A stretch of DNA of 64,000 bases from Phycisphaerales bacterium UBA1161. GTDB lineage: Bacteria; Planctomycetota; Phycisphaerae; Tepidisphaerales; Tepidisphaeraceae. Below, piece after piece: positions 26,995 through 34,849 of this stretch. The number at the start of each line of letters is the position of its first letter. Position 1 is the stretch's first letter. Below the pieces are notes generated by a model. It was given only the letters and a program-made list of their open reading frames with translations, had not been told where the DNA came from and searched no databases. Both the position numbers and the translations under genes were made by a program. The stretch spans positions 1 through 64,000 of the forward strand of contig DBZL01000031.1 in assembly GCA_002311745.1 (NCBI GenBank), in the 5' to 3' direction.

Positions 26995-27852
26995 ATGCGC
27001 TTCACCAAGATGCACGGCATCGGCAACGACTACGTCTACGTCAACGGCTTTGAGCAGACGGTGGCCGATCCCGCGCAACTGGCCAAACGAATCTCCGATC
27101 GGCACTTCGGCGTCGGGGCCGATGGGCTGATTTTGATCCTCCCTTCGGACAACGCGGATGTGCGCATGCGCATATTCAACGCGGACGGCAGCGAGGCGGA
27201 AATGTGCGGCAACGGCATCCGCTGCGTGGCCAAATACGCTTACGAGCACGCCCTGGCGCGCAAGAATCCGATCACGGTCGAGACCGGGCGCGGCGTGCTG
27301 TCCTTGTCCATGCGAATCGACGCTCAAGCGGTACGCGAAGTGACGGTGAACATGGGCCAGCCGATTCTTTCCTTGTCGCAAATTCCCGTGAATGCGGAAA
27401 AAGTGGTCAAGAGCTGCCGCGAGCACGAATATTATGATTTTGAGCCGGGCGATTCCGAAGGCGCCCGCGCCGTGTTCGTTTCCATGGGCAATCCACACGC
27501 GGTCATGTTTGTGGAGAATGTCCGGAAGATCGACGTGCCCAGGCTGGGCCCCAAGATCGAGCATCACAGCGCGTTTCCGCATCGGATCAACGCGCACTGG
27601 GTTCAGGTGCATTCGCCGACGGAAGTGACGATGCGTACGTGGGAGCGTGGCAGCGGGGTGACGCTGGCCTGCGGGACCGGGGCGTGCGCGGTGTGCGTGG
27701 CGGGGGCGCTGACCGGGCGCACGGGACGCAAAATCTTGGCGCATCTTCCCGGCGGGGATTTGGTCTTGGAGTGGCGGCAGGACGACAACAACGTGTACAT
27801 GACCGGCCCGGCCAGCGAAGTTTTTTCCGGCGACTGGCCCGAGAACCGCTGA
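26995..27852 (+). CDS. dapF: Diaminopimelate epimerase
   Basis: A 285-residue PLP-independent epimerase converting LL- to meso-diaminopimelate for lysine and peptidoglycan. The two catalytic cysteines are in EMCGNGIRC (about residues 67-75) and TLACGTGAC (about residues 221-229). MHGIGNDYVYVNGF, DRHFGVGADGLILI and VSMGNPHAVMFV complete the family pattern. The ATG is chosen from the family N-terminus (MRFTKMHGIGNDY); the frame is open 56 codons further upstream. It indicates a diaminopimelate-type peptidoglycan or at least lysine synthesis. The TPR-OGT gene starts 13 bases after the stop, so the three following genes may be read from this promoter. Confidence 0.96.
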   Translation: MRFTKMHGIGNDYVYVNGFEQTVADPAQLAKRISDRHFGVGADGLILILPSDNADVRMRIFNADGSEAEMCGNGIRCVAKYAYEHALARKNPITVETGRGVLSLSMRIDAQAVREVTVNMGQPILSLSQIPVNAEKVVKSCREHEYYDFEPGDSEGARAVFVSMGNPHAVMFVENVRKIDVPRLGPKIEHHSAFPHRINAHWVQVHSPTEVTMRTWERGSGVTLACGTGACAVCVAGALTGRTGRKILAHLPGGDLVLEWRQDDNNVYMTGPASEVFSGDWPENR

Positions 27853-27864
27853 GTGCAGCCGGCC

Positions 27865-30051
27865 ATGGACAAAACGCAGATCCTCAAGCTGGCACAAGAG
27901 CATCAAGAAGCCGGCCGTTTCGAGCTGGCGGAGGCGCTGTATCAGCAGGTTTTGGCGGCCGAGCCGGACCACGTCGATGCCCTGCATGGGGCGGGGATTG
28001 CGGCGTTTCAGAGCGGCCGCCGCCACGAGGGTTTGCATCTGCTCCGCAGGGCGGTGGCCAAGAATCCCCAGCGCGCGGATTGCCATTACCACCTGGGGTT
28101 GATGCTGAAATTGTCCGGCCAGGCCAAGGAGGCGGTCGGGGCATTTGAGCAAGCCTTGGCCGTTCAGCCGGATTATCCGGAAGCGTGGAATGATCTGGGG
28201 ATCGCGCTGGCGCTGGACGGGCGGCCGGCGGACGCGGTGGCGGCGTTCGAGCGGGCGGTGTCGCTTCGCCCGGATTTTCTCGACGCCCTGGGGAACCTGA
28301 GTCACACGTTGCAGCGCCTGGGGCGATGGGAACAGGCGGTTGACGCCCAGCGCCGATGGATCGCCTTGCGGCCGCACGATGCCGAGTCGCAATTTCACCT
28401 GGGCAACATGCTCCACGAGGCGGGGCATCTGGAGGCGGCCATCGAAGCTTTTGGCCAAGCCATCGCCCTCAAGCCCGACTTTGCCGATGCCTGCTACAAC
28501 CTGGGCAACACCCTGAAGGCCAAGGGGGACTTGGCCGGCGCGGCCCAGGCGTACTTACGCGCCCTGGAATGCCAGCCGAATTTGCACGAAGCGCACAACA
28601 ACCTGGGCAACGTGCTGCTAGATCAAGGACTTTTGGATCAGGCCATGGCCCGGTTTCGCCAGGCGCTGTTGCTGCAGCCGGATTACCTGGTGGCGCACAA
28701 CAATCTGGGCAACGCTTTGAAAGATGCCGCCGAAATCGACCAGGCCCTGGCCTGTTTTGATCGGGTGTTGGAGATCGATCCGAACTACGCCGAAGTGCAC
28801 AGCAATCGCGTGTACGCGTGCTGTTTTCATCCGGATCACGATTCGCGGGACATTTTGCATCAGACGCTGCAGTGGTCGGCGCGGCATGCCCAGCCGCTGG
28901 TCGGCCAGATTCGGCCGCACCAGAACGATCCATCTCCGCAGCGGCGTCTGCGCGTGGGTTACCTCACCGCGGATTTGCGGGCGCATCCGGTGGGGCGGTT
29001 TTTGTTGCCGCTGCTGGCCCACCACGACCGACAACAGGTGGAAGTCTGGGCCTACAGCGGCGTGCAGATCGCCGATGAGGTGACGGCCCAGCTTCGGGCC
29101 AACTGCGACGTGTGGCGCGACATCCGCCGCTGCTCGATGCCGCAGATCGCCGAGCAAATCCGCCAGGACCGCATCGACATCCTCGTCGACCTGAGCCTGC
29201 ACATGGCCCAGAACTATTTGCTGGTCTTTGCCCGCAAGCCGGCGCCGGTGCAGGTGACGTACCTCGGCTATTGCAGCACCAGCGGCATGGAGACGATGGA
29301 TTATCGGCTGACCGATCCGTACCTGGACCCGCCCGGCAGCGACCTGAGCTGTTACCGCGAGCGATCGGTGCACTTGCCGCGGACGTATTGGTGTTACCAG
29401 CCTCTGACGACGCTGGCGGTCTGCGGGTTGCCGGCGGGCAAGAGCGGCGGGATCACCTTTGGATGCTTCAACAACTACTGCAAGGTATCGCCGCCCGCGT
29501 GGGAGGCATGGACGCGGATTCTGGCAGCCGTGCCCAATTCCCGGTTGGTGCTGTTTTCCCCAGTGGGCGAGCATCGGCAAAAGGCCCTGGGGCGCGTGGC
29601 GGCGGCGGGCGTCGACCCCCGCCGCGTGATCTTCCTCAACGGCGTGCCCCTGCCACAGTACTACCAGCGGTACCAAGAGATCGACATCGCCTTGGACCCA
29701 TTCCCCTATTGCGGGGGAACGACAAGCTGTGATGCGTTGTGGATGGGTGTTCCCCTGGTGACGCTGTGCGGCAGCAGCGCCCTGGGACGCGGGGGCGTGA
29801 GCATTCTGAGCAACACGGGGTTGCCGCAGCTGATCGGGCAAAATGTGGACCAATACGTCGCCATCGCCGCCGCCCTGGCCGCCGATCTGCCGCGCTTGGC
29901 TGAGCTGCGCCGCACGCTGCGGCAGCGCATGGCCCAGTCGCCGCTGATGGACCAACCGGCCTTTGCCCGCGATATCGAAGCGGCATATCGCCAGATGTGG
30001 CGGACATGGTGCGGCGGGGTCGCGCCTCACCTGGCCGGCGCCGGGAGCTAG
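27865..30051 (+). CDS. TPR protein with OGT-like (GT41) domain, copy 1
   Basis: A 728-residue protein. Residues 1-320 are about nine tetratricopeptide repeats. Residues about 355-720 form a GT41 (O-GlcNAc transferase/SPINDLY-like) domain with RLRVGYLTADLRAHPVGRFL, the FGCFNNYCKVSP segment and DPFPYCGGTTSCDALWMG, which binds the UDP-sugar. The start was chosen by alignment of MDKTQILKLAQEH with MDITQIFELAKEH of copy 2. The family glycosylates Ser/Thr of proteins or acts on membrane glycans; the target here is unknown. Copy 2 follows within 60 bases, and the two are clearly paralogous over their whole length, so they stem from a tandem duplication. Confidence 0.85.
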   Translation: MDKTQILKLAQEHQEAGRFELAEALYQQVLAAEPDHVDALHGAGIAAFQSGRRHEGLHLLRRAVAKNPQRADCHYHLGLMLKLSGQAKEAVGAFEQALAVQPDYPEAWNDLGIALALDGRPADAVAAFERAVSLRPDFLDALGNLSHTLQRLGRWEQAVDAQRRWIALRPHDAESQFHLGNMLHEAGHLEAAIEAFGQAIALKPDFADACYNLGNTLKAKGDLAGAAQAYLRALECQPNLHEAHNNLGNVLLDQGLLDQAMARFRQALLLQPDYLVAHNNLGNALKDAAEIDQALACFDRVLEIDPNYAEVHSNRVYACCFHPDHDSRDILHQTLQWSARHAQPLVGQIRPHQNDPSPQRRLRVGYLTADLRAHPVGRFLLPLLAHHDRQQVEVWAYSGVQIADEVTAQLRANCDVWRDIRRCSMPQIAEQIRQDRIDILVDLSLHMAQNYLLVFARKPAPVQVTYLGYCSTSGMETMDYRLTDPYLDPPGSDLSCYRERSVHLPRTYWCYQPLTTLAVCGLPAGKSGGITFGCFNNYCKVSPPAWEAWTRILAAVPNSRLVLFSPVGEHRQKALGRVAAAGVDPRRVIFLNGVPLPQYYQRYQEIDIALDPFPYCGGTTSCDALWMGVPLVTLCGSSALGRGGVSILSNTGLPQLIGQNVDQYVAIAAALAADLPRLAELRRTLRQRMAQSPLMDQPAFARDIEAAYRQMWRTWCGGVAPHLAGAGS

Positions 30052-30113
30052 GCTGTTCGTGCCCGATGGATGGGAAATCCGGCCGCGGCTACACTGGGGC
30101 CGCTGAGCGGCAC

Positions 30114-32072
30114 ATGGACATCACGCAGATATTCGAGCTGGCCAAGGAGCATCACGAAGCGCGGCGTCTGGACCAGGCCCAATCGCTTTACGAGCAGGTT
30201 CTGGCTGCCCAGCCGGATCATGCCGCGGCGCTGCAGGGGGCGGGCATCTTGGCGTTCGAACGCGGCCGCTGCGATGAGGCAGTCCAACTCCTGCAGCGGG
30301 CCATCGCCCTCGAGCCGCAACGCGCCCAATTTCATTACAACCTGGGTTTGATGTTCAAGGAGCTTGGCCGCGTCGAAGAGGCCATTGCGGCATTCGAGCG
30401 GGCCGCGGCGCTGGAGCCGAACGATCCTCGTACCTTCAACGATCTGGGCATTGCCCTGGCGTCGCAGCGGCGATTGGAGGATGCGGTGGAGGCGTTCGGC
30501 AAGGCGATTGGCTTGCGTCCGGATTTTGTCGAGGCGATCAACAACCTCGGCAACGCCCTGGGGAGCCTGGGCCGATTGGAGGAAGCAGTAGCCGCGTGTC
30601 GGCGGGCCATCGCCCTGCGACCGGACTACCATCGGGCCTACAGCAATCTGGGCAATTCGCTTTGGGCCAAGGGCGAGCAGGAGCAGGCCATCGCCGCGTG
30701 CGAAAAAGCACTTTCCCTGCGGCCGAATTCCGCCGAAGCGTGCAATAATTTGGCCAACGCCCTCAAGGACGTGGGGCGCCTGGACGAGGCGGTGACCCTG
30801 TATGGGCGGGCGGTTGCCCTGCGCCCGCAGTCGCCGGAATTTCACAGCAACCTGATTTTCGCCCTGCATTATTGCCAGGATCAGGATGCCGCTTCGCTCC
30901 TGGAGGAAATGCGACGCTGGAACCAGCGGCATGCTCGACCGCGTGGGTCCTTGATCCGGCGGTACGACAACGACCGCGACGAGCGGCGGCGCTTGCGCAT
31001 CGGATACATCTCGCCCGATTTCCACTCGCATTCGGTCGGCCGATTCCTCCTGCCCCTTTTCGCCCACCACGATCACGAGCAGGTGGAGATTTTTGCCTAC
31101 AGCGACGTGCTGCATCCGGACCAGACCACGCAGCGACTGCAAAGCGGCTGCGACCACTGGCGGGATATCCGGGCCATGAGCGACCGGGACGTCGACGGGC
31201 AAATCCACCGGGACCGCATTGATATCCTCGTGGATTTGTCGCTGCACACGGCGGGCAACCGGCTGCTGGTCTTCGCCCAAAAACCGGCGCCGCTGCAGGT
31301 CACCTACTTGGCGTATTGCAGCAGCAGCGGCCTGGACACCATGGATTATCGCTTGACCGATCCGCATCTCGATCCGCCCGGAATCGACGAAAAATGCTAC
31401 AGCGAAGCGACGATGCGTTTGCCGCGGACCTACTGGTGCTACGAACCAGACTCCGATGCGCCGCCGGTCGGCCCGCTGGCCGCGGAAACGAGCGGCGGGA
31501 TCACCTTCGGCTGCTTCAACAACTACTGCAAGGTTTCGCCGGGCGCCTGGGAGGCGTGGTATCGCCTGCTGAGTGAGGTGCCGCGGTCCCGCCTGGCGGT
31601 TTACAGCCCGCGCGGCAGCCACCGCGAGTCGGCCTACCAGAACCTGTCGGCAGCCGGCATCGATCGCGATCGCCTCTCGTTCGTGGATCGCATGCCCCTG
31701 GGCGAATTTTTCGCTCGCCATGACGAAATTGACGTGGCGCTGGATCCATTTCCGTACGGCGGCGGGACCACGACGTGCGATGCACTCTGGATGGGGGTGC
31801 CGGTGGTGACGCTGCGGGGGCGGACGGCCGTGGGACGGGCGGGGGCCAGCCTCCTGAGCAACGTCGGCTTGCCGGAGCTGATTGGCGGAACTGTGGATCA
31901 ATATGTCCGCATTGCGCGTGACCTGGCGGCCGATCGGCCGCGGCTGGCCGAGCTGCGCCGCACCCTGCGGCAACGCATGGCCGGCTCCCCCCTGATGGAC
32001 GCAGCCGGCTTTGCACGCGATGTCGAATCCGCCCTGCGCCAAATGTGGCGGCGCTGGTGCCAGCAGGTCTAA
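30114..32072 (+). CDS. TPR protein with OGT-like (GT41) domain, copy 2
   Basis: A 652-residue paralogue of the preceding gene with about two fewer TPR units. TPRs fill residues 1-250; the GT41 part (residues about 285-650) contains LRIGYISPDFHSHSVGRFLL, FGCFNNYCKVSPGAWEAWY and DPFPYGGGTTTCDALWMG. The ATG is preceded by TACACT at 30090, 18 bases before it, which may be a separate -10 box. The catalytic region is conserved in both copies, which suggests that both are active, possibly on different substrates because the TPR arrays differ. SpoVR follows eight bases after the stop. Confidence 0.85.
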   Translation: MDITQIFELAKEHHEARRLDQAQSLYEQVLAAQPDHAAALQGAGILAFERGRCDEAVQLLQRAIALEPQRAQFHYNLGLMFKELGRVEEAIAAFERAAALEPNDPRTFNDLGIALASQRRLEDAVEAFGKAIGLRPDFVEAINNLGNALGSLGRLEEAVAACRRAIALRPDYHRAYSNLGNSLWAKGEQEQAIAACEKALSLRPNSAEACNNLANALKDVGRLDEAVTLYGRAVALRPQSPEFHSNLIFALHYCQDQDAASLLEEMRRWNQRHARPRGSLIRRYDNDRDERRRLRIGYISPDFHSHSVGRFLLPLFAHHDHEQVEIFAYSDVLHPDQTTQRLQSGCDHWRDIRAMSDRDVDGQIHRDRIDILVDLSLHTAGNRLLVFAQKPAPLQVTYLAYCSSSGLDTMDYRLTDPHLDPPGIDEKCYSEATMRLPRTYWCYEPDSDAPPVGPLAAETSGGITFGCFNNYCKVSPGAWEAWYRLLSEVPRSRLAVYSPRGSHRESAYQNLSAAGIDRDRLSFVDRMPLGEFFARHDEIDVALDPFPYGGGTTTCDALWMGVPVVTLRGRTAVGRAGASLLSNVGLPELIGGTVDQYVRIARDLAADRPRLAELRRTLRQRMAGSPLMDAAGFARDVESALRQMWRRWCQQV

Positions 32073-32080
32073 GATTCGAC

Positions 32081-33613
32081 ATGGCCTCTTCCACCGAGGG
32101 TTCATTCCCGCCCGAGCTTCTGGCGGCCAAGAAGCAGATTCGCGAGCGCGCCCGCTCCTACGGCTTGGATTTCTTCCCCGTCGTCTTCGAGATGTGCGAT
32201 TACGAGCAGATGAACCAGGTGGCCGCCTACGGCGGCTTCCCCCAGCGCTATCCCCACTGGCGCTTCGGCGCCGAGTACGAACGCCTGCGCAAACAAAACC
32301 TCTACGGGCTGGGTCGGGTCTATGAAATGGTCATCAACAACGATCCCTGTTATGCGTATCTGCAGGAATCGAACCCATTGGTGGATCAGAAGCTGGTGAT
32401 CGCGCACGTGTACGCTCACGCGGATTTTTTCAAGAACAACCTGTGGTTCAGCCAGACCAACCGCAAGATGGTGGATGAGATGGCCAATCACGCCACCCGC
32501 GTGCGCCGCCACATCGAAAAGCAGGGATACGACACCGTCGAGAAATTTCTGGACGTCTGCCTGGGCCTGGAAGACCTGATCGATCCGCACAGCCCGTTTC
32601 TAAACCGCGGGCCCATGGAGCAGAAGCCGCACCAGCCGCAGCGCCAAGAGCCGCTGCCCAAGTTCAAGGCCAAGGAGTATCTGGACAAATGGATGAACCC
32701 GCCGGAGGTGCTGGAAGCCGAGGCCAGAAAGCTGCGCGATCAGCACGACAAGATGCGTCACGTGACGCCGGCCCAACCCACGCGCGACCTGCTGTCGTAC
32801 CTGCTGCACCACGCCCGCCTGGACGATTGGCAGGTCGACTGCCTCACCATCGTCCGCGAGGAATCGTACTATTTTGCCCCGCAGGCGATGACCAAGGTCA
32901 TGAACGAAGGCTGGGCCAGCTACTGGCACAGCACGCTCATGACCAAGCATTTCGTGGAAGCCCGCGACGTGATCGACTATGCCGATCACCACAGCGGTGC
33001 CGTGCACATGCCGCCGGGGAATTTCAACCCCTACAAGATCGGCTTGCTGCTCTTCCGCGACATTGAGGACCGCTGGAACAAGGGCCAATTCGGCAAGGCG
33101 TACGAGGAATCGGACAACCTGGGCGAGAAACAATCGTGGGACAAGGGGCTGGGGCTCGGCCGGGAGAAGATTTTCGAGGTGCGCCGCGTCTACAACGACG
33201 TGAATTTCATCGACGAGTTCCTGACGCCCGAGTTCATCGAGAAGCACAAATTCTACCAATACGGCCGCGATCCGCACACCGGCCAATTGCGCATCCTCAG
33301 CCGCGACCCGCAGCGCATCAAGCAGGCGGTCCTGTATCAACTGACCAACATGGGCCGGCCGTTCATCTACGTTGCCGACGGCAACTACGGCAACCGGGGC
33401 GAGCTCTTTTTGGCCCACAAGCACAACGGCGTGGACCTGGAGATCAAGTTCGCCGTCGAGACGCTCAAGGGCATCTATCGTCTTTGGCAGCGCCCCGTTC
33501 ACCTGCAAGCGAAGATCGACGACGAGATGATGCTTTTCAGCTACGGCGGTGATCAGCCCAAGCAGCAGACGATCCACGACGACCTGCCCAAGCCGGCGCA
33601 TCAGGTGGCGTGA
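32081..33613 (+). CDS. SpoVR family protein
   Basis: A 510-residue protein of the SpoVR/YcgB family. It has the family layout throughout: YGLDFFPVVFEMCDYEQMN near the N-terminus, YPHWRFGAEYERL, then VMNEGWASYWHSTLMTK, HSGAVHMPPGNFNPYKIGL, and YGNRGELFLAHKHNGVDLEI in the C-terminal third. In Bacillus the founding member affects spore cortex formation; in other bacteria the gene travels with a PrkA-type kinase and a YeaH-type protein, neither of which is present here. The molecular activity is not known. The ATG was chosen because the upstream frame overlaps the previous gene and lacks similarity. Operon membership with the TPR-OGT genes is suggested only by spacing. Confidence 0.9.
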   Translation: MASSTEGSFPPELLAAKKQIRERARSYGLDFFPVVFEMCDYEQMNQVAAYGGFPQRYPHWRFGAEYERLRKQNLYGLGRVYEMVINNDPCYAYLQESNPLVDQKLVIAHVYAHADFFKNNLWFSQTNRKMVDEMANHATRVRRHIEKQGYDTVEKFLDVCLGLEDLIDPHSPFLNRGPMEQKPHQPQRQEPLPKFKAKEYLDKWMNPPEVLEAEARKLRDQHDKMRHVTPAQPTRDLLSYLLHHARLDDWQVDCLTIVREESYYFAPQAMTKVMNEGWASYWHSTLMTKHFVEARDVIDYADHHSGAVHMPPGNFNPYKIGLLLFRDIEDRWNKGQFGKAYEESDNLGEKQSWDKGLGLGREKIFEVRRVYNDVNFIDEFLTPEFIEKHKFYQYGRDPHTGQLRILSRDPQRIKQAVLYQLTNMGRPFIYVADGNYGNRGELFLAHKHNGVDLEIKFAVETLKGIYRLWQRPVHLQAKIDDEMMLFSYGGDQPKQQTIHDDLPKPAHQVA

Positions 33614-33968
33614 ACGCCTCCAGAAGTCCGCCGCCTCCGCAACATCATTTCGCGTTTTGCCATTTTCCCCGCGGCCAATAATAACGCGACTAGTCTTGTT
33701 TCATCGTCCTTTTGGATCGGCCGGGAAGATGTTCGCCGGCAATCGCGGCGTGATTTCCGCACACCCTGGCCCCTCTATATCTGTATGGGACCAATATTCG
33801 TCGCACAAGGCCGCGCGGCATGTGCTTTTTAAATGCGCGCTCAATCCGCGTCGGCTCACCTATATAGTTTCATGGGGGTTCTACGCCCACGCCAGATCGA
33901 GGCTTTATAGGGGTGTGCCAAGGAATAAGAAATTTCCGCCATCACCCCTGGAATTCAGGAGGTCCTTT
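33614..33968. other. Intergenic leader with an upstream stem-loop
   Basis: About 355 bases after spoVR with lower GC than the flanks and no recognisable gene. Bases 33909-33915 (AGGGGTG) and 33943-33949 (CACCCCT) form a seven-base stem just upstream of the ribosome binding site of the 17-codon ORF at 33969. AT-rich tracts (CTATATCTGTATG, CCTATATAGTTTC) could supply -10 boxes, but I found no well-spaced -35 partner. Confidence 0.45.
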
Positions 33969-34022
33969 ATGACCAGGAAGGGCGGGGCGACGCCGCAGAG
34001 CAGCCGACGGCGTTGCCCGTGA
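33969..34022 (+). CDS. 17-residue micro-ORF with strong ribosome binding site
   Basis: A 17-codon ORF, MTRKGGATPQSSRRRCP, starting six bases after a perfect AGGAGG. Such a site is rare by chance and argues that this start is used. The peptide is basic and ends RRRCP. Because the predicted structured RNA begins three bases after its stop codon, it may be a leader peptide whose translation affects folding of the RNA, but no repeated codon typical of attenuators is present. A non-coding explanation is possible. Confidence 0.4.
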   Translation: MTRKGGATPQSSRRRCP

Positions 34023-34024
34023 AA

Positions 34025-34150
34025 AAGAAGCCCCGGTAGTAGCCGGGGCTAGGCGATTCACACGCGGAACGGCCGAAGACGTTCCGCACGTTTTCCCGTC
34101 GATAAGCACGCTTGCGACGGGGGCCGGATGCGTATCCGGTAATGCTTCTT
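34025..34150 (+). ncRNA. Predicted structured RNA with four hairpins inside a closing stem
   Basis: By eye this 126-base region folds as a multi-branch structure. The closing stem pairs AAGAAGC (34025-34031) with GCTTCTT (34144-34150). Inside are: hairpin A, CCCCGG (34031-34036) with CCGGGG (34043-34048); hairpin B, GCGGAACG (34064-34071) with CGTTCCGC (34080-34087); hairpin C, CCCGTCG (34095-34101) with CGACGGG (34115-34121); and hairpin D, CCGGAT (34124-34129) with ATCCGG (34134-34139) and a GCGT loop. The first bases of hairpin A compete with the closing stem, so two states are possible. It lies between a micro-ORF and a 61-codon ORF, the place of a cis-regulatory RNA. It does not match a riboswitch class I know. 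Confidence 0.5.
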
Positions 34151-34219
34151 AGACATTATCATTGTAACGCGCCCGGTCAAAACCTCAAGCGAGCAAAATT
34201 TTCTAGAGGAGCGGGAATT

Positions 34220-34405
34220 ATGAAAACCCGCAATCTACGGCCTGGGCAGGACGGACCTACCCCGCCGAATCATTCATGGCGTTTATGGGACGGCGACAGT
34301 TGGATTGAACCCCTAACCGTTCGTCGCAAAGCCAACGGGAAATACTGCCCAAAGGACGGGCATGAGCCACCGTCTCTGTTGTTGGCTGTCCAAAAGCGAA
34401 GATGA
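34220..34405 (+). CDS. Small hypothetical protein in the RNA-rich island
   Basis: A 61-residue protein starting with ATG after AGAGGAG at good spacing. The frame is open further upstream but has no other good start. The sequence (MKTRNLRPGQDGPTPPNHSW, then RLWDGDSWIEPLTVRRKANG, then KYCPKDGHEPPSLLLAVQ) is polar with several Trp and one Cys, with no signal peptide or helix. I recognise no family. It is preceded by the predicted structured RNA and followed by an intrinsic terminator ten bases after the stop, so it seems to be a complete, independently regulated unit. Confidence 0.5.
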   Translation: MKTRNLRPGQDGPTPPNHSWRLWDGDSWIEPLTVRRKANGKYCPKDGHEPPSLLLAVQKRR

Positions 34406-34414
34406 ATGACGCGA

Positions 34415-34444
34415 GGCCGGGGGCATGGATGTCCCCGGCCTTTT
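34415..34444 (+). terminator. Intrinsic terminator after the 61-codon ORF
   Basis: GGCCGGGG (34415-34422) pairs perfectly with CCCCGGCC (34433-34440) around a ten-base loop and is followed by TTTT. It lies ten bases after the small ORF and only three bases before the tRNA-like gene. Confidence 0.75.
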
Positions 34445-34447
34445 ATC

Positions 34448-34520
34448 GCGGCCGTGGCGGAACAGCAGACGCGCCCCTGTTAACCAGGGGATGTTGCCGG
34501 TGCAAGTCCGGTCGGCCGCA
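34448..34520 (+). tRNA. Unusual tRNA-like gene, anticodon UAA (Leu) by structure
   Basis: A 73-base sequence that folds with canonical tRNA lengths. Acceptor GCGGCCG pairs perfectly with CGGCCGC; the D arm is GCG/CGC with a ten-base loop; the anticodon stem CCCCT/AGGGG has the seven-base loop GTTAACC, placing UAA at positions 34-36; a five-base variable region ATGTT follows; the T stem is GCCGG/CCGGT with loop TGCAAGT; the discriminator is A. No CCA is encoded. Oddities: leucine tRNAs normally have a long variable arm, absent here; the D loop lacks the GG pair; position 55 is G instead of U; position 32 is G. The D arm looks leucine-like, while the string CTGTTAACC is typical of asparagine tRNAs. 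It may be a specialised, mobile-element or decaying tRNA. Confidence 0.6.
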
Positions 34521-34613
34521 TTCAATGCGCTACAGAAAATACAAAAACGTTAAACAGGTGGAAACTCGGCCACGCCTCGCGTCGGCATCTTAGCGATTGT
34601 AGAATAAATTCTC

Positions 34614-34644
34614 TGGCGGACGGTTTTGCGGACGCGATCCGCCA
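34614..34644 (+). promoter_or_regulatory. Hairpin next to the ribosome binding site of the proline-rich ORF
   Basis: TGGCGGA (34614-34620) pairs with TCCGCCA (34638-34644). The stem ends two bases before the AAGAAAGGA ribosome binding region, so folding could influence translation of the ORF at 34661. No T-run follows, so it is not a classical terminator. Confidence 0.4.
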
Positions 34645-34660
34645 AAGAAAGGATTAGATC

Positions 34661-34849
34661 ATGCCAATGGCGCTTAGGAATCAGTCTGGAGATGGTCCGT
34701 CAAAACCACCACCCCCAAAACCACCACCGCCGCCACCCCCCAAACCACCACCGCCACGGCCGCATCCGGAGCCGAGGCACATTCCAGGGAAGGCACCCCC
34801 GTTAAATGTGCCGCCGCCGGCGCCGTGGCCAAAGCCAACAGGGCGCTAA
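34661..34849 (+). CDS. Proline-rich small protein
   Basis: A 62-residue ORF starting with ATG after AAGAAAGGATTAGATC, the same ribosome-binding context seen before the lipoprotein gene at 45309 and glnA at 61421. Most of it is proline and lysine or arginine (KPPPPKPPPPPPPKPPPP), ending PWPKPTGR. It has no signal peptide. It converges with the membrane protein gene, overlapping its stop by four bases. Low-complexity sequence makes the coding call uncertain, but the start context and the hairpin before it favour expression. Function unknown. Confidence 0.4.
   Translation: MPMALRNQSGDGPSKPPPPKPPPPPPPKPPPPRPHPEPRHIPGKAPPLNVPPPAPWPKPTGR

Noticed and set aside
33549..33968. Longer reading frame upstream of the 17-codon ORF
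   Set aside because: It overlaps the end of spoVR and has no good start; only the last ATG has a ribosome binding site.
34448..34520. Standard tRNA-Asn(GUU) reading of the tRNA-like gene
   Set aside because: The string CTGTTAACC suggests it, but putting GUU in the anticodon position breaks the anticodon stem (C-C and C-A oppositions); the perfect CCCCT/AGGGG stem forces UAA.
34402..34593. A 63-codon plus-strand frame
   Set aside because: It runs through the terminator and the tRNA-like gene and has no ribosome binding site.
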